The notes under the pieces were generated by a model, which was given only the letters and a program-made list of their open reading frames with translations, did no database searches and was not told the DNA's origin. This document shows positions 8,316 through 16,077 of a stretch of 33,083 nt of DNA, one piece after another. The first letter of the stretch is position 1; every line of letters starts with the position of its first letter. The DNA is from Planctomycetaceae bacterium (GTDB lineage: Bacteria > Planctomycetota > Phycisphaerae > Phycisphaerales > UBA1924). The stretch is from the NCBI GenBank assembly GCA_021294835.1, contig JAJTDF010000032.1:1-33083 (forward strand), given 5' to 3'. The translations under genes were made by a program, and so were the position numbers.

Positions 8316-9596
8316 TTACGGGCAGCCGGCGGCGAAGGCGGAGATGAAGGCGTTGAAGTCGTCGCCGGTGATCAGGCCGTCCGGGCTGGAGGGCGGGCCG
8401 CCGATGCCGGTGATGTCGGCCAGCAGGTCGCCCGCGGCGAACGCGGAGATGAACGAGTTGAAATCGTCACCGGTCAGCAGGCCGTCCGGGCCGGCGGGCG
8501 GGCCACCGATGCCGGTAACGTCCGCGACCGAGCAGCCGGCGGGCGTGAGGGTCATCGAGAAGTCATCCCAGAACACCTGGCCGGGAGGCTGCGGGGCGCC
8601 GCCGATGGCCGGCTGGAAGTACAGCGCCACCAGACGGGCGCTCACAGTTCCCTCAGGGGCGGTGCCGCTGACGGTCACCGGGATCCACTCGTTCAGCGGG
8701 GTGGACGCGCGGACGGCGTCAACGCTCACGAACGAGATCGTGTTGTTGGCGCTGTCCTTCCACTCGATGTTCAGCACCGCCCAGTCCTCGCCGGTCAGCG
8801 GGTTCAGCAGGCCGAGGTTCTGCACAAACGCGCTGCCCGTCCACGTCTGGCCGGCCGAGGCCTGCACATCCTGGAAGATGCCGCTGAGGTTGAAGCCGCC
8901 GTTGGACAGGCCGCCGGTGACCGCCCCCGCCGTGCCCGTGCGGGGCAGAATGGTCGAGCGACCGGCGAAATTGAACTGGTTCCAGCGGCTGGGGCCGCGG
9001 GTCTCAAAGCCGCCGTTGATCAGAGGCGGCGTGACCGGCAGCGAACTGGACACCTGCACGTCGTCCACGTTTGCGGCGCCGCCGGCGAAGTCGCTCTCCT
9101 GGATGAACACGATGGCCGCACGCACGAAGGCCGTGCCTTCAGGGGTGGTGCCGGTGGCGGTGCCGCTCAGCACTGTGTCAGTCGGCGACAGGGCGGTCAG
9201 CAGAGTGGTCTCCTCGGAGGAGCCCAGCACGGTTCCGCTGCTGTCGACATAGTCGAACTTGATCACCAGGCGGTTGCCGCCGGTCATCGCATCGGTGCTC
9301 AGGTGCTTGGCTGAGGCCGTGATCGTCCAGGTCTGGTTCGGGCCGGCGGGCAGGTCCTGCGTCAGGCCGGAGAAGTTCTGAACCGCGGCGAAGTTGCCGA
9401 ACAGTTTGGCGCCAAAGCCGCCCGAGATGGCGGCCGAGGTTTCACGGAAGACGTTGCCGAAGCCCGACCAGCCTTGGAAAGGCGATGGGTTCGAGGTGGA
9501 CTCCCACCCGGGGTTGAACAGGACATTCTCCTGTGCCAGCGCGGAGCCGGCGGTCAGCATAAGGGCCATGGACGCGGTGGCTGCGACGATCTTCAT
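8316..9596 (-). CDS. Exported two-module protein with C-terminal GC-type dockerin
   Basis: The protein has 426 residues. AAGGAG sits seven bases before the ATG, and a signal peptide (cleavage near ALA-Q22) follows. Two similar beta-sandwich modules occupy about 24-185 and 190-350; each opens with a N-x-GxE or NGGFE motif, continues with a Gly-rich strand and ends in a V/W-DD-V/F strand, as in carbohydrate-binding modules of the CBM4/9-like kind. Residues 356-426 are two 34-residue dockerin-like repeats (ADITGIGG, PDGLITGDDFN, FISAFAAG) opened by Cys356 and closed by Gly-Cys-Pro. No catalytic domain is visible, so it probably binds polysaccharide at the cell surface or in a complex. It sits between the pseudopilin and the ABC operon, which supports a carbohydrate-capture role. 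Confidence 0.88.
   Translation of the reverse strand: MKIVAATASMALMLTAGSALAQENVLFNPGWESTSNPSPFQGWSGFGNVFRETSAAISGGFGAKLFGNFAAVQNFSGLTQDLPAGPNQTWTITASAKHLSTDAMTGGNRLVIKFDYVDSSGTVLGSSEETTLLTALSPTDTVLSGTATGTTPEGTAFVRAAIVFIQESDFAGGAANVDDVQVSSSLPVTPPLINGGFETRGPSRWNQFNFAGRSTILPRTGTAGAVTGGLSNGGFNLSGIFQDVQASAGQTWTGSAFVQNLGLLNPLTGEDWAVLNIEWKDSANNTISFVSVDAVRASTPLNEWIPVTVSGTAPEGTVSARLVALYFQPAIGGAPQPPGQVFWDDFSMTLTPAGCSVADVTGIGGPPAGPDGLLTGDDFNSFISAFAAGDLLADITGIGGPPSSPDGLITGDDFNAFISAFAAGCP
8319..8531 (-). repeat. GC-type dockerin coding repeat, two 34-codon units
   Basis: Two directly repeated units encode ADVTGIGG... and ADITGIGG..., with about 80 per cent identical residues by eye. Each unit keeps an Asp-x-Thr-Gly start and a DGLxTGDDFN loop that fits a calcium-binding dockerin loop with an insertion of about eight residues after its fourth position. 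A cysteine precedes the first unit and another ends the second. The same module, also visibly similar in DNA, occurs at 16081-16296. Confidence 0.85.
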
Positions 9597-9676
9597 GCTC
9601 TGTCTCCTTCGTGTGCGTGTCGGATCCGGAATCTGTCAGTGCACCGATGTGCGGGTTGAGGACGCTCCCTGTTCAT

Positions 9677-9702
9677 GCGGCGGCGCTTCCACGCTCCGCC
9701 GC
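9677..9702 (-). terminator. Hairpin after the pseudopilin gene
   Basis: An inverted repeat GCGGCGG / CCGCCGC with a 12-base loop lies 14 bases beyond the leftward pseudopilin stop. It lacks a T run, so it may be a transcript-stabilising or attenuating hairpin between the pseudopilin and GC-dockerin genes rather than a full terminator. Confidence 0.35.
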
Positions 9703-9715
9703 TGGGCGGGATGGG

Positions 9716-10645
<930 letters not shown>

Positions 10646-10730
10646 GTTCGAATCTCCATCGCAAGGTGCATTGGGATGAGCGGAAGGGGCAGACGAGGAC
10701 CACCCGGCGCGAGAACCGGCGGGGAAAGGA

Positions 10731-11789
10731 TCAGGCGATCGAGGCGGCGGACAGACGAGAGCCGTCAGGCGTGATGCGGATGGGAATCGGCGGCGGGATG
10801 GCTGTTGAGCGATTCAGGTCCAGAATGGTCGACCGCACCAGACGGATCGCGGACTTCTCCGCCGACGCCAGCGTGCGGGTCAGCCACAAGGCGGCCTCAT
10901 ACCCGAGCATCTGGGCGTCCTGGCAGACGGCCGTGTAGGCCGGCCAGGTGTGCTGCCGCGTGTCGCCGTCATCGAAACCGATGACCGACAGTTCCGTCGG
11001 CACCTTGACGCCCAGCTCATGGCAACGCCGAAGTCCGCCGACCGTCGCCAGCGGGTCAGTGAAGAACACAGCGGTGGGGGGGCGGGGCTGGCTGAGCAAC
11101 TGCGTGATCGTGTTGGCTCCGCCTTCAGGGGAAGCCACGATTTCCAGCAGCAGCGACGGGTCAATCTCAATGCCATGCAGTTGCATGGCTTCGCGGTAGC
11201 CGGCCAGGCGGTCCCGGTGATCGGTGTCAGCCACATTGTGAACCGCGCAGGCAATCCGACGGTGGCCCAGATGGATCAGGTGCTCCACCGCTCGCCGCGA
11301 ATCGTCCCGCGAATCGCACGCGATGAAGTTCACCGATGGATCATCAAAACGATCAGCCACCACGATGGCCGGAAAGCCCTCCTCGGCGATCTCGGTCACC
11401 AGCCTGCGCTGCTGATCAAACGAACGCAGAATCACGCCGCGAACGCCCTTGCGCATAAAGAACTGCGTGTACGCCTCGCTGGGCAGCTTGTCCCGCTGGA
11501 TGCTGATCAGTTTCACATCAAATCGCTGCTCGGCGACACCCCGCAGGATGCCGTTGAGAAGCAGCGAGTCGAACGCGCCATAATCCGGGCGAACCGGCTC
11601 CCCGGGGTATACCAGCCCGATCACCGTCGTGATCCGCTTGCCCACCGACGGCGTGTAGCCGGCACGGTTGGCAGCAGCAAGGATCTTCTCCCGCGTCGCG
11701 GGGTTCACGCCGACGTCGTTGTTCAATGCACGCGAAACAGTCGCCACCGACACGCCCACACGTTTGGCCAGTTGTCTGACGGACGCCAT
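10731..11789 (-). CDS. LacI-family transcriptional repressor
   Basis: The protein has 352 residues. It starts at 11789 with [14 protein letters not shown], the normal LacI N-terminus, with GGAG eight bases upstream; the frame is open for 23 more codons but those do not belong. Residues 1-50 are the helix-turn-helix and hinge ([13 protein letters not shown], then AANRAGYTP). Residues 55-330 are the periplasmic-binding-protein-like sensor domain, with [15 protein letters not shown] at its start, [22 protein letters not shown] and a late [11 protein letters not shown]. These regulators usually repress sugar genes until a sugar ligand releases them. Its promoter carries a perfect palindrome directly after the -10 box, so it probably represses itself, and a near-copy sits between two glycoside hydrolase genes. 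It heads the gene string that leads to the sugar transporter. Confidence 0.95.
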   Translation of the reverse strand: MASVRQLAKRVGVSVATVSRALNNDVGVNPATREKILAAANRAGYTPSVGKRITTVIGLVYPGEPVRPDYGAFDSLLLNGILRGVAEQRFDVKLISIQRDKLPSEAYTQFFMRKGVRGVILRSFDQQRRLVTEIAEEGFPAIVVADRFDDPSVNFIACDSRDDSRRAVEHLIHLGHRRIACAVHNVADTDHRDRLAGYREAMQLHGIEIDPSLLLEIVASPEGGANTITQLLSQPRPPTAVFFTDPLATVGGLRRCHELGVKVPTELSVIGFDDGDTRQHTWPAYTAVCQDAQMLGYEAALWLTRTLASAEKSAIRLVRSTILDLNRSTAIPPPIPIRITPDGSRLSAASIA

Positions 11790-11902
11790 GGGAAACTCCG
11801 ACGCGGGGCTCCGCAGTTCGACATGAACCGGACAACCCAGCCACCTCAGCAGAAGCACCCGCGGCTTCAGCGATATCGCGGTGAGTCACCATGAAACACC
11901 GC

Positions 11903-11915
11903 TGTAACTGTTACA
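11903..11915. promoter_or_regulatory. Operator-like perfect inverted repeat TGTAAC-T-GTTACA
   Basis: The 13-base sequence is a perfect odd-centred palindrome and lies four to sixteen bases downstream of the predicted transcription start of the repressor gene. This is a classic repressor position. LacI-family sites are palindromes with a central CG or single-base centre and TG..CA ends, which this fits. The likely binder is the repressor encoded immediately downstream. Confidence 0.65.
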
Positions 11916-11925
11916 CAGACCCTAC

Positions 11926-11954
11926 ACATTACCTGAAGTTCCCCAGCCTGTCAA
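11926..11954 (-). promoter_or_regulatory. Sigma70-like promoter of the LacI-family gene
   Basis: Reading leftward there is a perfect -35 box TTGACA (11954-11949), a spacer of exactly 17 bases and a -10 box TAATGT (11931-11926; three of six consensus bases, including the conserved first two and last). The operator-like palindrome follows immediately. It is the only perfect -35 box in this intergenic region. Confidence 0.6.
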
Positions 11955-12019
11955 CTGGGCCGCCCGGGAAATCTGAAAGGAATTTCACGCGGCAGGAACA
12001 GGCCGTCCGGCGGCCGCGG

Positions 12020-12033
12020 TGTAAGCGGTTGCA
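12020..12033. promoter_or_regulatory. LacI-family consensus operator TGTAAGCGGTTGCA
   Basis: The 14-mer matches all ten fixed bases of the LacI/GalR-family consensus TG-N-AA-N-CG-N-TT-N-CA. Its centre is about 118 bases upstream of the centre of the 13-mer palindrome, near eleven helical turns, which would suit looping by a tetrameric or paired repressor. The binder could be the adjacent repressor or another LacI-family protein. Confidence 0.55.
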
Positions 12034-12254
12034 GCTCTGCAAGCCGTTCGCCGGCGATCGCTGGATCGCCGCACATCGGCCGCTCGTGGCCGGCACACCT
12101 TGCCCATGCCGGCCAGCGGGGTGTCGCCGGCCGTCTCGCATCTCGACCACGCCTTGGGGAAGCTCGAATCGAGGGGGCCGCTTCAGGGGAAGAGCTTTGG
12201 GAATGTTCCGGCCGACAGCGTGTGCCGGGTGAAGGTCGGACGAAGTCGGGTGAC

Positions 12255-14222
12255 TTACCGCTCCAGCCGGAGCCCGGTCACCACCACCACGCCCTCGGCG
12301 GGCTGCCCCTGAATCTGAATCCCGACGTTGCGCAGGGCCGTCATCTCAATGATGCGAGCCCCACCTTGATTGCCCCACGCACCCTGGCCAAGCAGTTCGC
12401 TGATCGGTACCCGGTAGCTTTCAGGCTTGCCGGTCCCGATCAGCGGCAGGCTGATGTACGCCTCGCCGTCATCGCCGGCGCCCACGTCGTACTTGGCCTG
12501 GCCCGGGGCCGCCGCCGCCGCTTCCAGTACCGTCAGGTTCATCTGCACGCCCTTGGGCGCCGTCGCCTGCAGCACAACTGCCGTGTACCCGTCCACATCT
12601 GCAGCCGGCGCCGGCACGCCCCGCCGCTGCCAGGCCAGTGGCCCGTACACATCCACGCCCACGCCATACTGCGTGCCTGCCGCATAGGTGATCCGCAACG
12701 CCGTCCCCTCCCGCGCCACCGAGACCGACGCATCCGGGGCGTTCCACGTGCCGAGCTCCCGCGACATCGGCCCGGCCAGCAGGTCCATCGTCGACGGGCG
12801 GTCCGGGTGCTGTCCCGGGTCGTACCGCACCGCCCGGGGCTTGGGCATCTCCGTCGGCGTCGTGCGCGAGGTGGAGCCGTGGGCCGCGAACACCGCCGTG
12901 TTGGTCGCCTTCATAGCCGTCAGCAGGGTGGTGTACGGTCGATTCTCCACGTCCACAATCCCATAGTTGGAGTCCTCGCCGTCAAATCGCCCCTGGGGGG
13001 ACTGATCGGCGAACTCGAACCAGTGCATGCCGATGACCATCGGCCAGGTCATCGTGTCGCCGACGAAGCCGGTGTACCCCTCGGCACGCTGCGCCTGGGT
13101 GTCCACCACCATGCCGGCGCCGCGGGTGTTCGGGTTGCCCGACGTGTTCTCGCGGGCCCGGAAGCTGTATTCGGTGATCATGATCGGCTTGCCCCCCAGC
13201 AGCCAGAACCGCGCCAGTTGGTCCGGGTTGGACCGGTACGCCATCGGATAGCTGTTCAGCGACATGACATCGCTGGCCGCCCCCGCCGCCCGAATCACCG
13301 CGTCCGGCGCGTCGCCCGCAAAGCGGCTGCCCAGTTTGAGCATCCCCGGCAGTTCCGCCGAGACCACTTTCGAAGCCGCCGCGTAGAACCGATCCGCCAG
13401 CATCGCCGTGAAGTCGGTGCGATCGGCCACCAGACCCGCCGCCATCCGCCCGCGCAGGGTGACGCCTCGCAGGCTCTCCCACGTGTTCAACTCGACCTGC
13501 CACGCCGCCGCCGCCTTGGCCGGCGTGCCGTGGCGGTCTTGCAGCCACTTGAGCGTCGCCCCGCGGGCCGGATCGCTGTCTGGCAGGTCAAGCGCCGTCT
13601 CCAGCAGCGTGTCGCCCGGGTTGCGGTCCCAGCCGTTGCGGCCGAACCACGGCATCTCGTTGTCAAAGTACACCCCGAGAATGTGGCCGCGATCCGGATA
13701 CTGCGCCATCATCTCGCGGAGGCTGGTCCGCATCATCTCTTCCATGCCCGGCCGCAGCGGCTGCAGGCACCGCGTCATCTCATGCCCCACCAGATACAGC
13801 ACCACCGTCCGCACCAGCCCCCGCCCGTCGGGGATTCCCGGGGCCGACCAGCAGCCCAGCGTGTTGAAGCCATGGTCCTGCAGCAGCGTGCGTGTAGCGG
13901 TGGCCCACGCCGCCATGTCGCCCTTGAACTGCCGCACGGCCGCGTTGTAGTACGTCGTCCCCGGCCCCGGGTTCCACGCTGCCGGCGTGACGTTGTTCAC
14001 GCCCATGGACAAAAACCGGTTCCCCGCACCATCATGGAACCACCACACGCCCCGCTCGTCGGTCTTCACGCTGTACGGCCCGGGGCCGGGTTGCTTGGGC
14101 GTTGCGGTGCCCGCGTCAGCCTTGCCCGCCTGTGCCCGGGCCGGGCCGGGCACGCACAGCATCAGGCTGATGATCAGCAGGGGCAGGCCCAGCAGGGCCG
14201 ATCGGCGGGCAGGTGTGAACAT
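12255..14222 (-). CDS. Exported clan GH-A glycoside hydrolase, GH50/agarase-like
   Basis: The protein has 655 residues. The start at 14222 has GAGG eight bases upstream and gives a signal peptide (cleavage near ARA-Q31). The catalytic (beta/alpha)8 region spans about 45-445: YFDNEMPWFG puts a probable acid/base at Glu189 and PIMITEYSFRA a probable nucleophile at Glu351. The segment HWFEFADQ..GRFDGEDSNYGIVD at 400-424 closely follows the pattern of GH50 and agarase-like enzymes. Residues about 488-655 form a beta-sandwich that may be a carbohydrate-binding module. GH50 enzymes known to me are beta-agarases, but the similarity is judged by eye and the substrate may differ. It is divergent from the GH16 gene across a region with a promoter and a LacI-type operator, so the two are probably co-regulated. 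Confidence 0.78.
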   Translation of the reverse strand: MFTPARRSALLGLPLLIISLMLCVPGPARAQAGKADAGTATPKQPGPGPYSVKTDERGVWWFHDGAGNRFLSMGVNNVTPAAWNPGPGTTYYNAAVRQFKGDMAAWATATRTLLQDHGFNTLGCWSAPGIPDGRGLVRTVVLYLVGHEMTRCLQPLRPGMEEMMRTSLREMMAQYPDRGHILGVYFDNEMPWFGRNGWDRNPGDTLLETALDLPDSDPARGATLKWLQDRHGTPAKAAAAWQVELNTWESLRGVTLRGRMAAGLVADRTDFTAMLADRFYAAASKVVSAELPGMLKLGSRFAGDAPDAVIRAAGAASDVMSLNSYPMAYRSNPDQLARFWLLGGKPIMITEYSFRARENTSGNPNTRGAGMVVDTQAQRAEGYTGFVGDTMTWPMVIGMHWFEFADQSPQGRFDGEDSNYGIVDVENRPYTTLLTAMKATNTAVFAAHGSTSRTTPTEMPKPRAVRYDPGQHPDRPSTMDLLAGPMSRELGTWNAPDASVSVAREGTALRITYAAGTQYGVGVDVYGPLAWQRRGVPAPAADVDGYTAVVLQATAPKGVQMNLTVLEAAAAAPGQAKYDVGAGDDGEAYISLPLIGTGKPESYRVPISELLGQGAWGNQGGARIIEMTALRNVGIQIQGQPAEGVVVVTGLRLER

Positions 14223-14265
14223 GGGGAACCTCGGGTGGAATGAGCCAGAAAGGGCCAACGGCCAA

Positions 14266-14346
14266 GGAAGGGCGGGGTGGGGGGGTGGGGGCGAGGGTGG
14301 GAGAGGGGGAGCGAGAGGGGGGTGGGGGTGGGGAGGGGCTGGGGGG
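14266..14346 (+). repeat. G-rich tract between divergent glycoside hydrolase genes
   Basis: About 80 bases consist almost entirely of G with a few A, T and C, with more than ten runs of three or more G on the plus strand. This satisfies the simple rule for G-quadruplex formation many times over. It lies in the predicted leader of the leftward GH50-like gene, whose transcript would carry the C-rich strand, and upstream of the predicted GH16 promoter. Confidence 0.75.
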
Positions 14347-14402
14347 CGATCGCTGCACCGGCCCACGCATCCCGAATGGGGCAAGCGGCCGATGTACGGG
14401 AG

Positions 14403-14431
14403 AGTGTACTGGCCCTGAAACAGTTACGCAA
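14403..14431 (-). promoter_or_regulatory. Promoter of the GH50-like gene
   Basis: Reading leftward: TTGCGT (14431-14426), a 17-base spacer and TACACT (14408-14403). The spacing is ideal and the -10 keeps four of six consensus bases. The operator-like repeat at 14416-14428 overlaps the -35 box and spacer, so a bound repressor would block polymerase. The predicted leader to the start codon at 14222 is about 175 bases and contains the G-rich tract. Confidence 0.55.
14416..14428. promoter_or_regulatory. Operator-like site, near copy of the repressor-gene palindrome
   Basis: On the minus strand this reads CGTAACTGTTTCA and differs at two of 13 positions from the palindrome at 11903-11915 (TGTAACTGTTACA); the central GTAACTGTT is identical. 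It overlaps the GH50-like promoter. The shared sequence 2.5 kb away, in a promoter region of a sugar enzyme, supports a common LacI-type regulator. Confidence 0.6.
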
Positions 14432-14440
14432 GCCTTTTCA
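14427..14440. promoter_or_regulatory. Imperfect second LacI-type site
   Basis: CGCAAGCCTTTTCA matches eight of the ten fixed bases of TG-N-AA-N-CG-N-TT-N-CA and abuts the preceding site. The pairing of a 13-mer and a 14-mer type site mirrors the repressor promoter region. It is weak on its own and could be chance. Confidence 0.3.
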
Positions 14441-14480
14441 CATCCTCCGCCGGTTTGCTGGTCGGTCAGGTCTCCGGCGG

Positions 14481-14486
14481 TACACT
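14481..14486 (+). promoter_or_regulatory. Possible -10 box of the GH16 gene
   Basis: TACACT here is identical to the -10 box of the divergent gene; the two lie in an 8-bp inverted repeat (GAGTGTAC at 14402-14409, GTACACTC at 14480-14487). Only seven bases separate it from the ATG at 14494, so the transcript could be almost leaderless. No convincing -35 box lies 16-18 bases upstream, which might mean an activator is needed. Confidence 0.35.
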
Positions 14487-14493
14487 CAGGGAA

Positions 14494-16044
14494 ATGTGCG
14501 TTTGCGTGTTGAAGTTCCCTTCCAGCCCGCTTGTCCTTTCTGCAACGGCCCTGCTGGCGCTGGCCGGGCAGGCTGATGCGCAAACACTCCTCTTCCGCGA
14601 CGACTTCTCCACCGCCGGCCCGGATGTCAACCGCACGCTCTGGGGCGGTCCTGCCGCCGGCCATCCGCCCCTTGGTCGCACATTCCTGCGTCCGGCCACC
14701 TCGCCCATCGCCGTGACCAACGGCGCCGCCGTGCTCCGGCTTGACACCTTCAACCCCGGCGCACCCGGCAGCAGCTTCCTCGGCAGCGAGATCGCCACCC
14801 GAACCTTCTACCCCGTCGGCGCCGGCATCGCCTTCGAGGCCCGCGTGCAGCCGCCCATGGCCCCGGTGCCGCAGCCCCGGGGACTGGTCGCCAGCGTCTT
14901 CACCTACACCATCCGCGATGTCGGCAACGGTGTGCTTGAGCAGGATGAGATCGACTGGGAGATTCTCACCAGCCTCAACCTCGCCGAGGGGCCCAACCCC
15001 GCGCCCCTGCCCACCACGGAGCTGTGGACCAACGTCTACGTCAACGAGTTCCTCGGAGCCGGCTCGCCGGTGCAGGTCGCCGCATCCCAGACCGCCCAGC
15101 TCGGCCAGTGGAACACCTACCGCATCGAGTGGTACCCCAACCGCGTCCGCTGGCTGTTCAACGGCCGCGTGGTCATGGACCGCACCGACCGCGTGCCCAA
15201 TGACGCCATGAACCTGCGGATGAACTTCTGGGCCCCCGGCAGCGAGTGGCAGCAGGCCTTCTCCGCCGACTTGCAGCCCGCCGGCAGCATCGCCCAGAAC
15301 CGCACCTTTCAGTACCTGGTTGACTGGGCCATGGTCACCCGCCTCCCCGGCTTTGCGGATGCCGATCAGGACGGCGACGGCCGCTTCACCGTCGACGACC
15401 TCTTCCGCGTTTCCGCCGCCCCGCGCGACACCAACTCCGACGGCCAGACCAACACCGATGACCAGCGCGCTGTCGAACTGGCCCACCGCGAGACCGAGGT
15501 CGCGGGCATGGCCTTCCAGCGCCCCCTCACCCTCGTGGTCAACCCCTCCTTCGAGGCCGGCGTGCCCGCCCTGGGCTCCACCGGCCCCATCACCGGCTGG
15601 ACGCTCTTCGGCAACACCATCGGCAACGTCTCCCGAAACGGCCAGTGCCCCCGCACCGGCGGCAATTCGCTCAAGCTCTTCGGCCAGTTCACCGGCGGGT
15701 CCAACCTTTCCGGCGCCCGGCAAGCCGTCCCCGTCCGCCCCGGCCAGAACCTCGCCCTGAGCGTCTTCGCCCGCCACCCCTGCAGCGATCGCCTCGCCGG
15801 GGCCAACACTGCTCAGGTGGAACTGCAGTTCCTCAACCTCGCCGGCGGCGCCATCGGCTCCCCGGTCACCGTCACCGCCCTCACCGCCTCCTCCGCGTGC
15901 GACGTCCACCTGCCGGTCACCCTCTCCGCCACCGCACCGGCCGGCGCTGTCTCCGCCCGCATCCAACTCTCCTTCCGCCAGCCCGCCACCGCCGCCGGCG
16001 CGGTGCACTTTGACGACTTGAATCTGGTGATCACCGGCCCATGA
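14494..16044 (+). CDS. Secreted GH16 endo-glucanase-like enzyme with internal dockerin and C-terminal binding module
   Basis: The protein has 516 residues. The ATG at 14494 gives a signal peptide (cleavage near ADA-Q30); a GTG four codons later is an alternative. Residues 32-283 are a GH16 jelly roll: LEQDEIDWEIL carries nucleophile Glu152, Asp154 and acid/base Glu156. The spacing is E-x-D-x-E, the form without the beta-bulge found in lichenase and xyloglucan-type members, rather than the E-x-D-x-x-E of laminarinases and agarases. WNTYRIEWYPNRVRWLFNG is also typical. Residues 289-327 are two EF-hand loops (DADQDGDGRFTVDD, DTNSDGQTNTDD) spaced like a type I dockerin. Residues 345-516 form a binding-type module (NPSFEAG, HFDDLNL) like those of the GC-dockerin protein at 8316-9596. 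It likely cleaves a beta-glucan outside the cell. Confidence 0.9.
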   Translation: MCVCVLKFPSSPLVLSATALLALAGQADAQTLLFRDDFSTAGPDVNRTLWGGPAAGHPPLGRTFLRPATSPIAVTNGAAVLRLDTFNPGAPGSSFLGSEIATRTFYPVGAGIAFEARVQPPMAPVPQPRGLVASVFTYTIRDVGNGVLEQDEIDWEILTSLNLAEGPNPAPLPTTELWTNVYVNEFLGAGSPVQVAASQTAQLGQWNTYRIEWYPNRVRWLFNGRVVMDRTDRVPNDAMNLRMNFWAPGSEWQQAFSADLQPAGSIAQNRTFQYLVDWAMVTRLPGFADADQDGDGRFTVDDLFRVSAAPRDTNSDGQTNTDDQRAVELAHRETEVAGMAFQRPLTLVVNPSFEAGVPALGSTGPITGWTLFGNTIGNVSRNGQCPRTGGNSLKLFGQFTGGSNLSGARQAVPVRPGQNLALSVFARHPCSDRLAGANTAQVELQFLNLAGGAIGSPVTVTALTASSACDVHLPVTLSATAPAGAVSARIQLSFRQPATAAGAVHFDDLNLVITGP

Positions 16045-16055
16045 TGACCGGCCGC

Positions 16056-16070
16056 GCCCCGTGACGGGGC
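16056..16070. terminator. Hairpin between convergent GH16 and GC-dockerin genes
   Basis: GCCCCG-TGA-CGGGGC forms a perfect 6-bp, very GC-rich stem in the 33 bases between two convergent stop codons, so it can serve both strands. There is no real T run on either side, hence moderate confidence. Confidence 0.45.
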
Positions 16071-16077
16071 AAGACTT

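Larger units (their letters stand above)
11790..12254. other. Regulatory intergenic region upstream of the LacI-family gene (465 bases)
   Basis: No credible gene is present. It holds the promoter and two operator-like sites described separately, with a predicted leader of about 130 bases between the likely transcription start (near 11919) and the repressor start codon. Its right half is the 3' flank of the GH50-like gene, which also reads leftward, so transcription from that gene could run through. Confidence 0.6.

Noticed and set aside
14116..16008. A 630-codon minus-strand open frame across the GH16 gene
   Set aside because: It is antisense to a gene with clear GH16 catalytic residues and is extremely Gly/Ala/Glu-rich without motifs.
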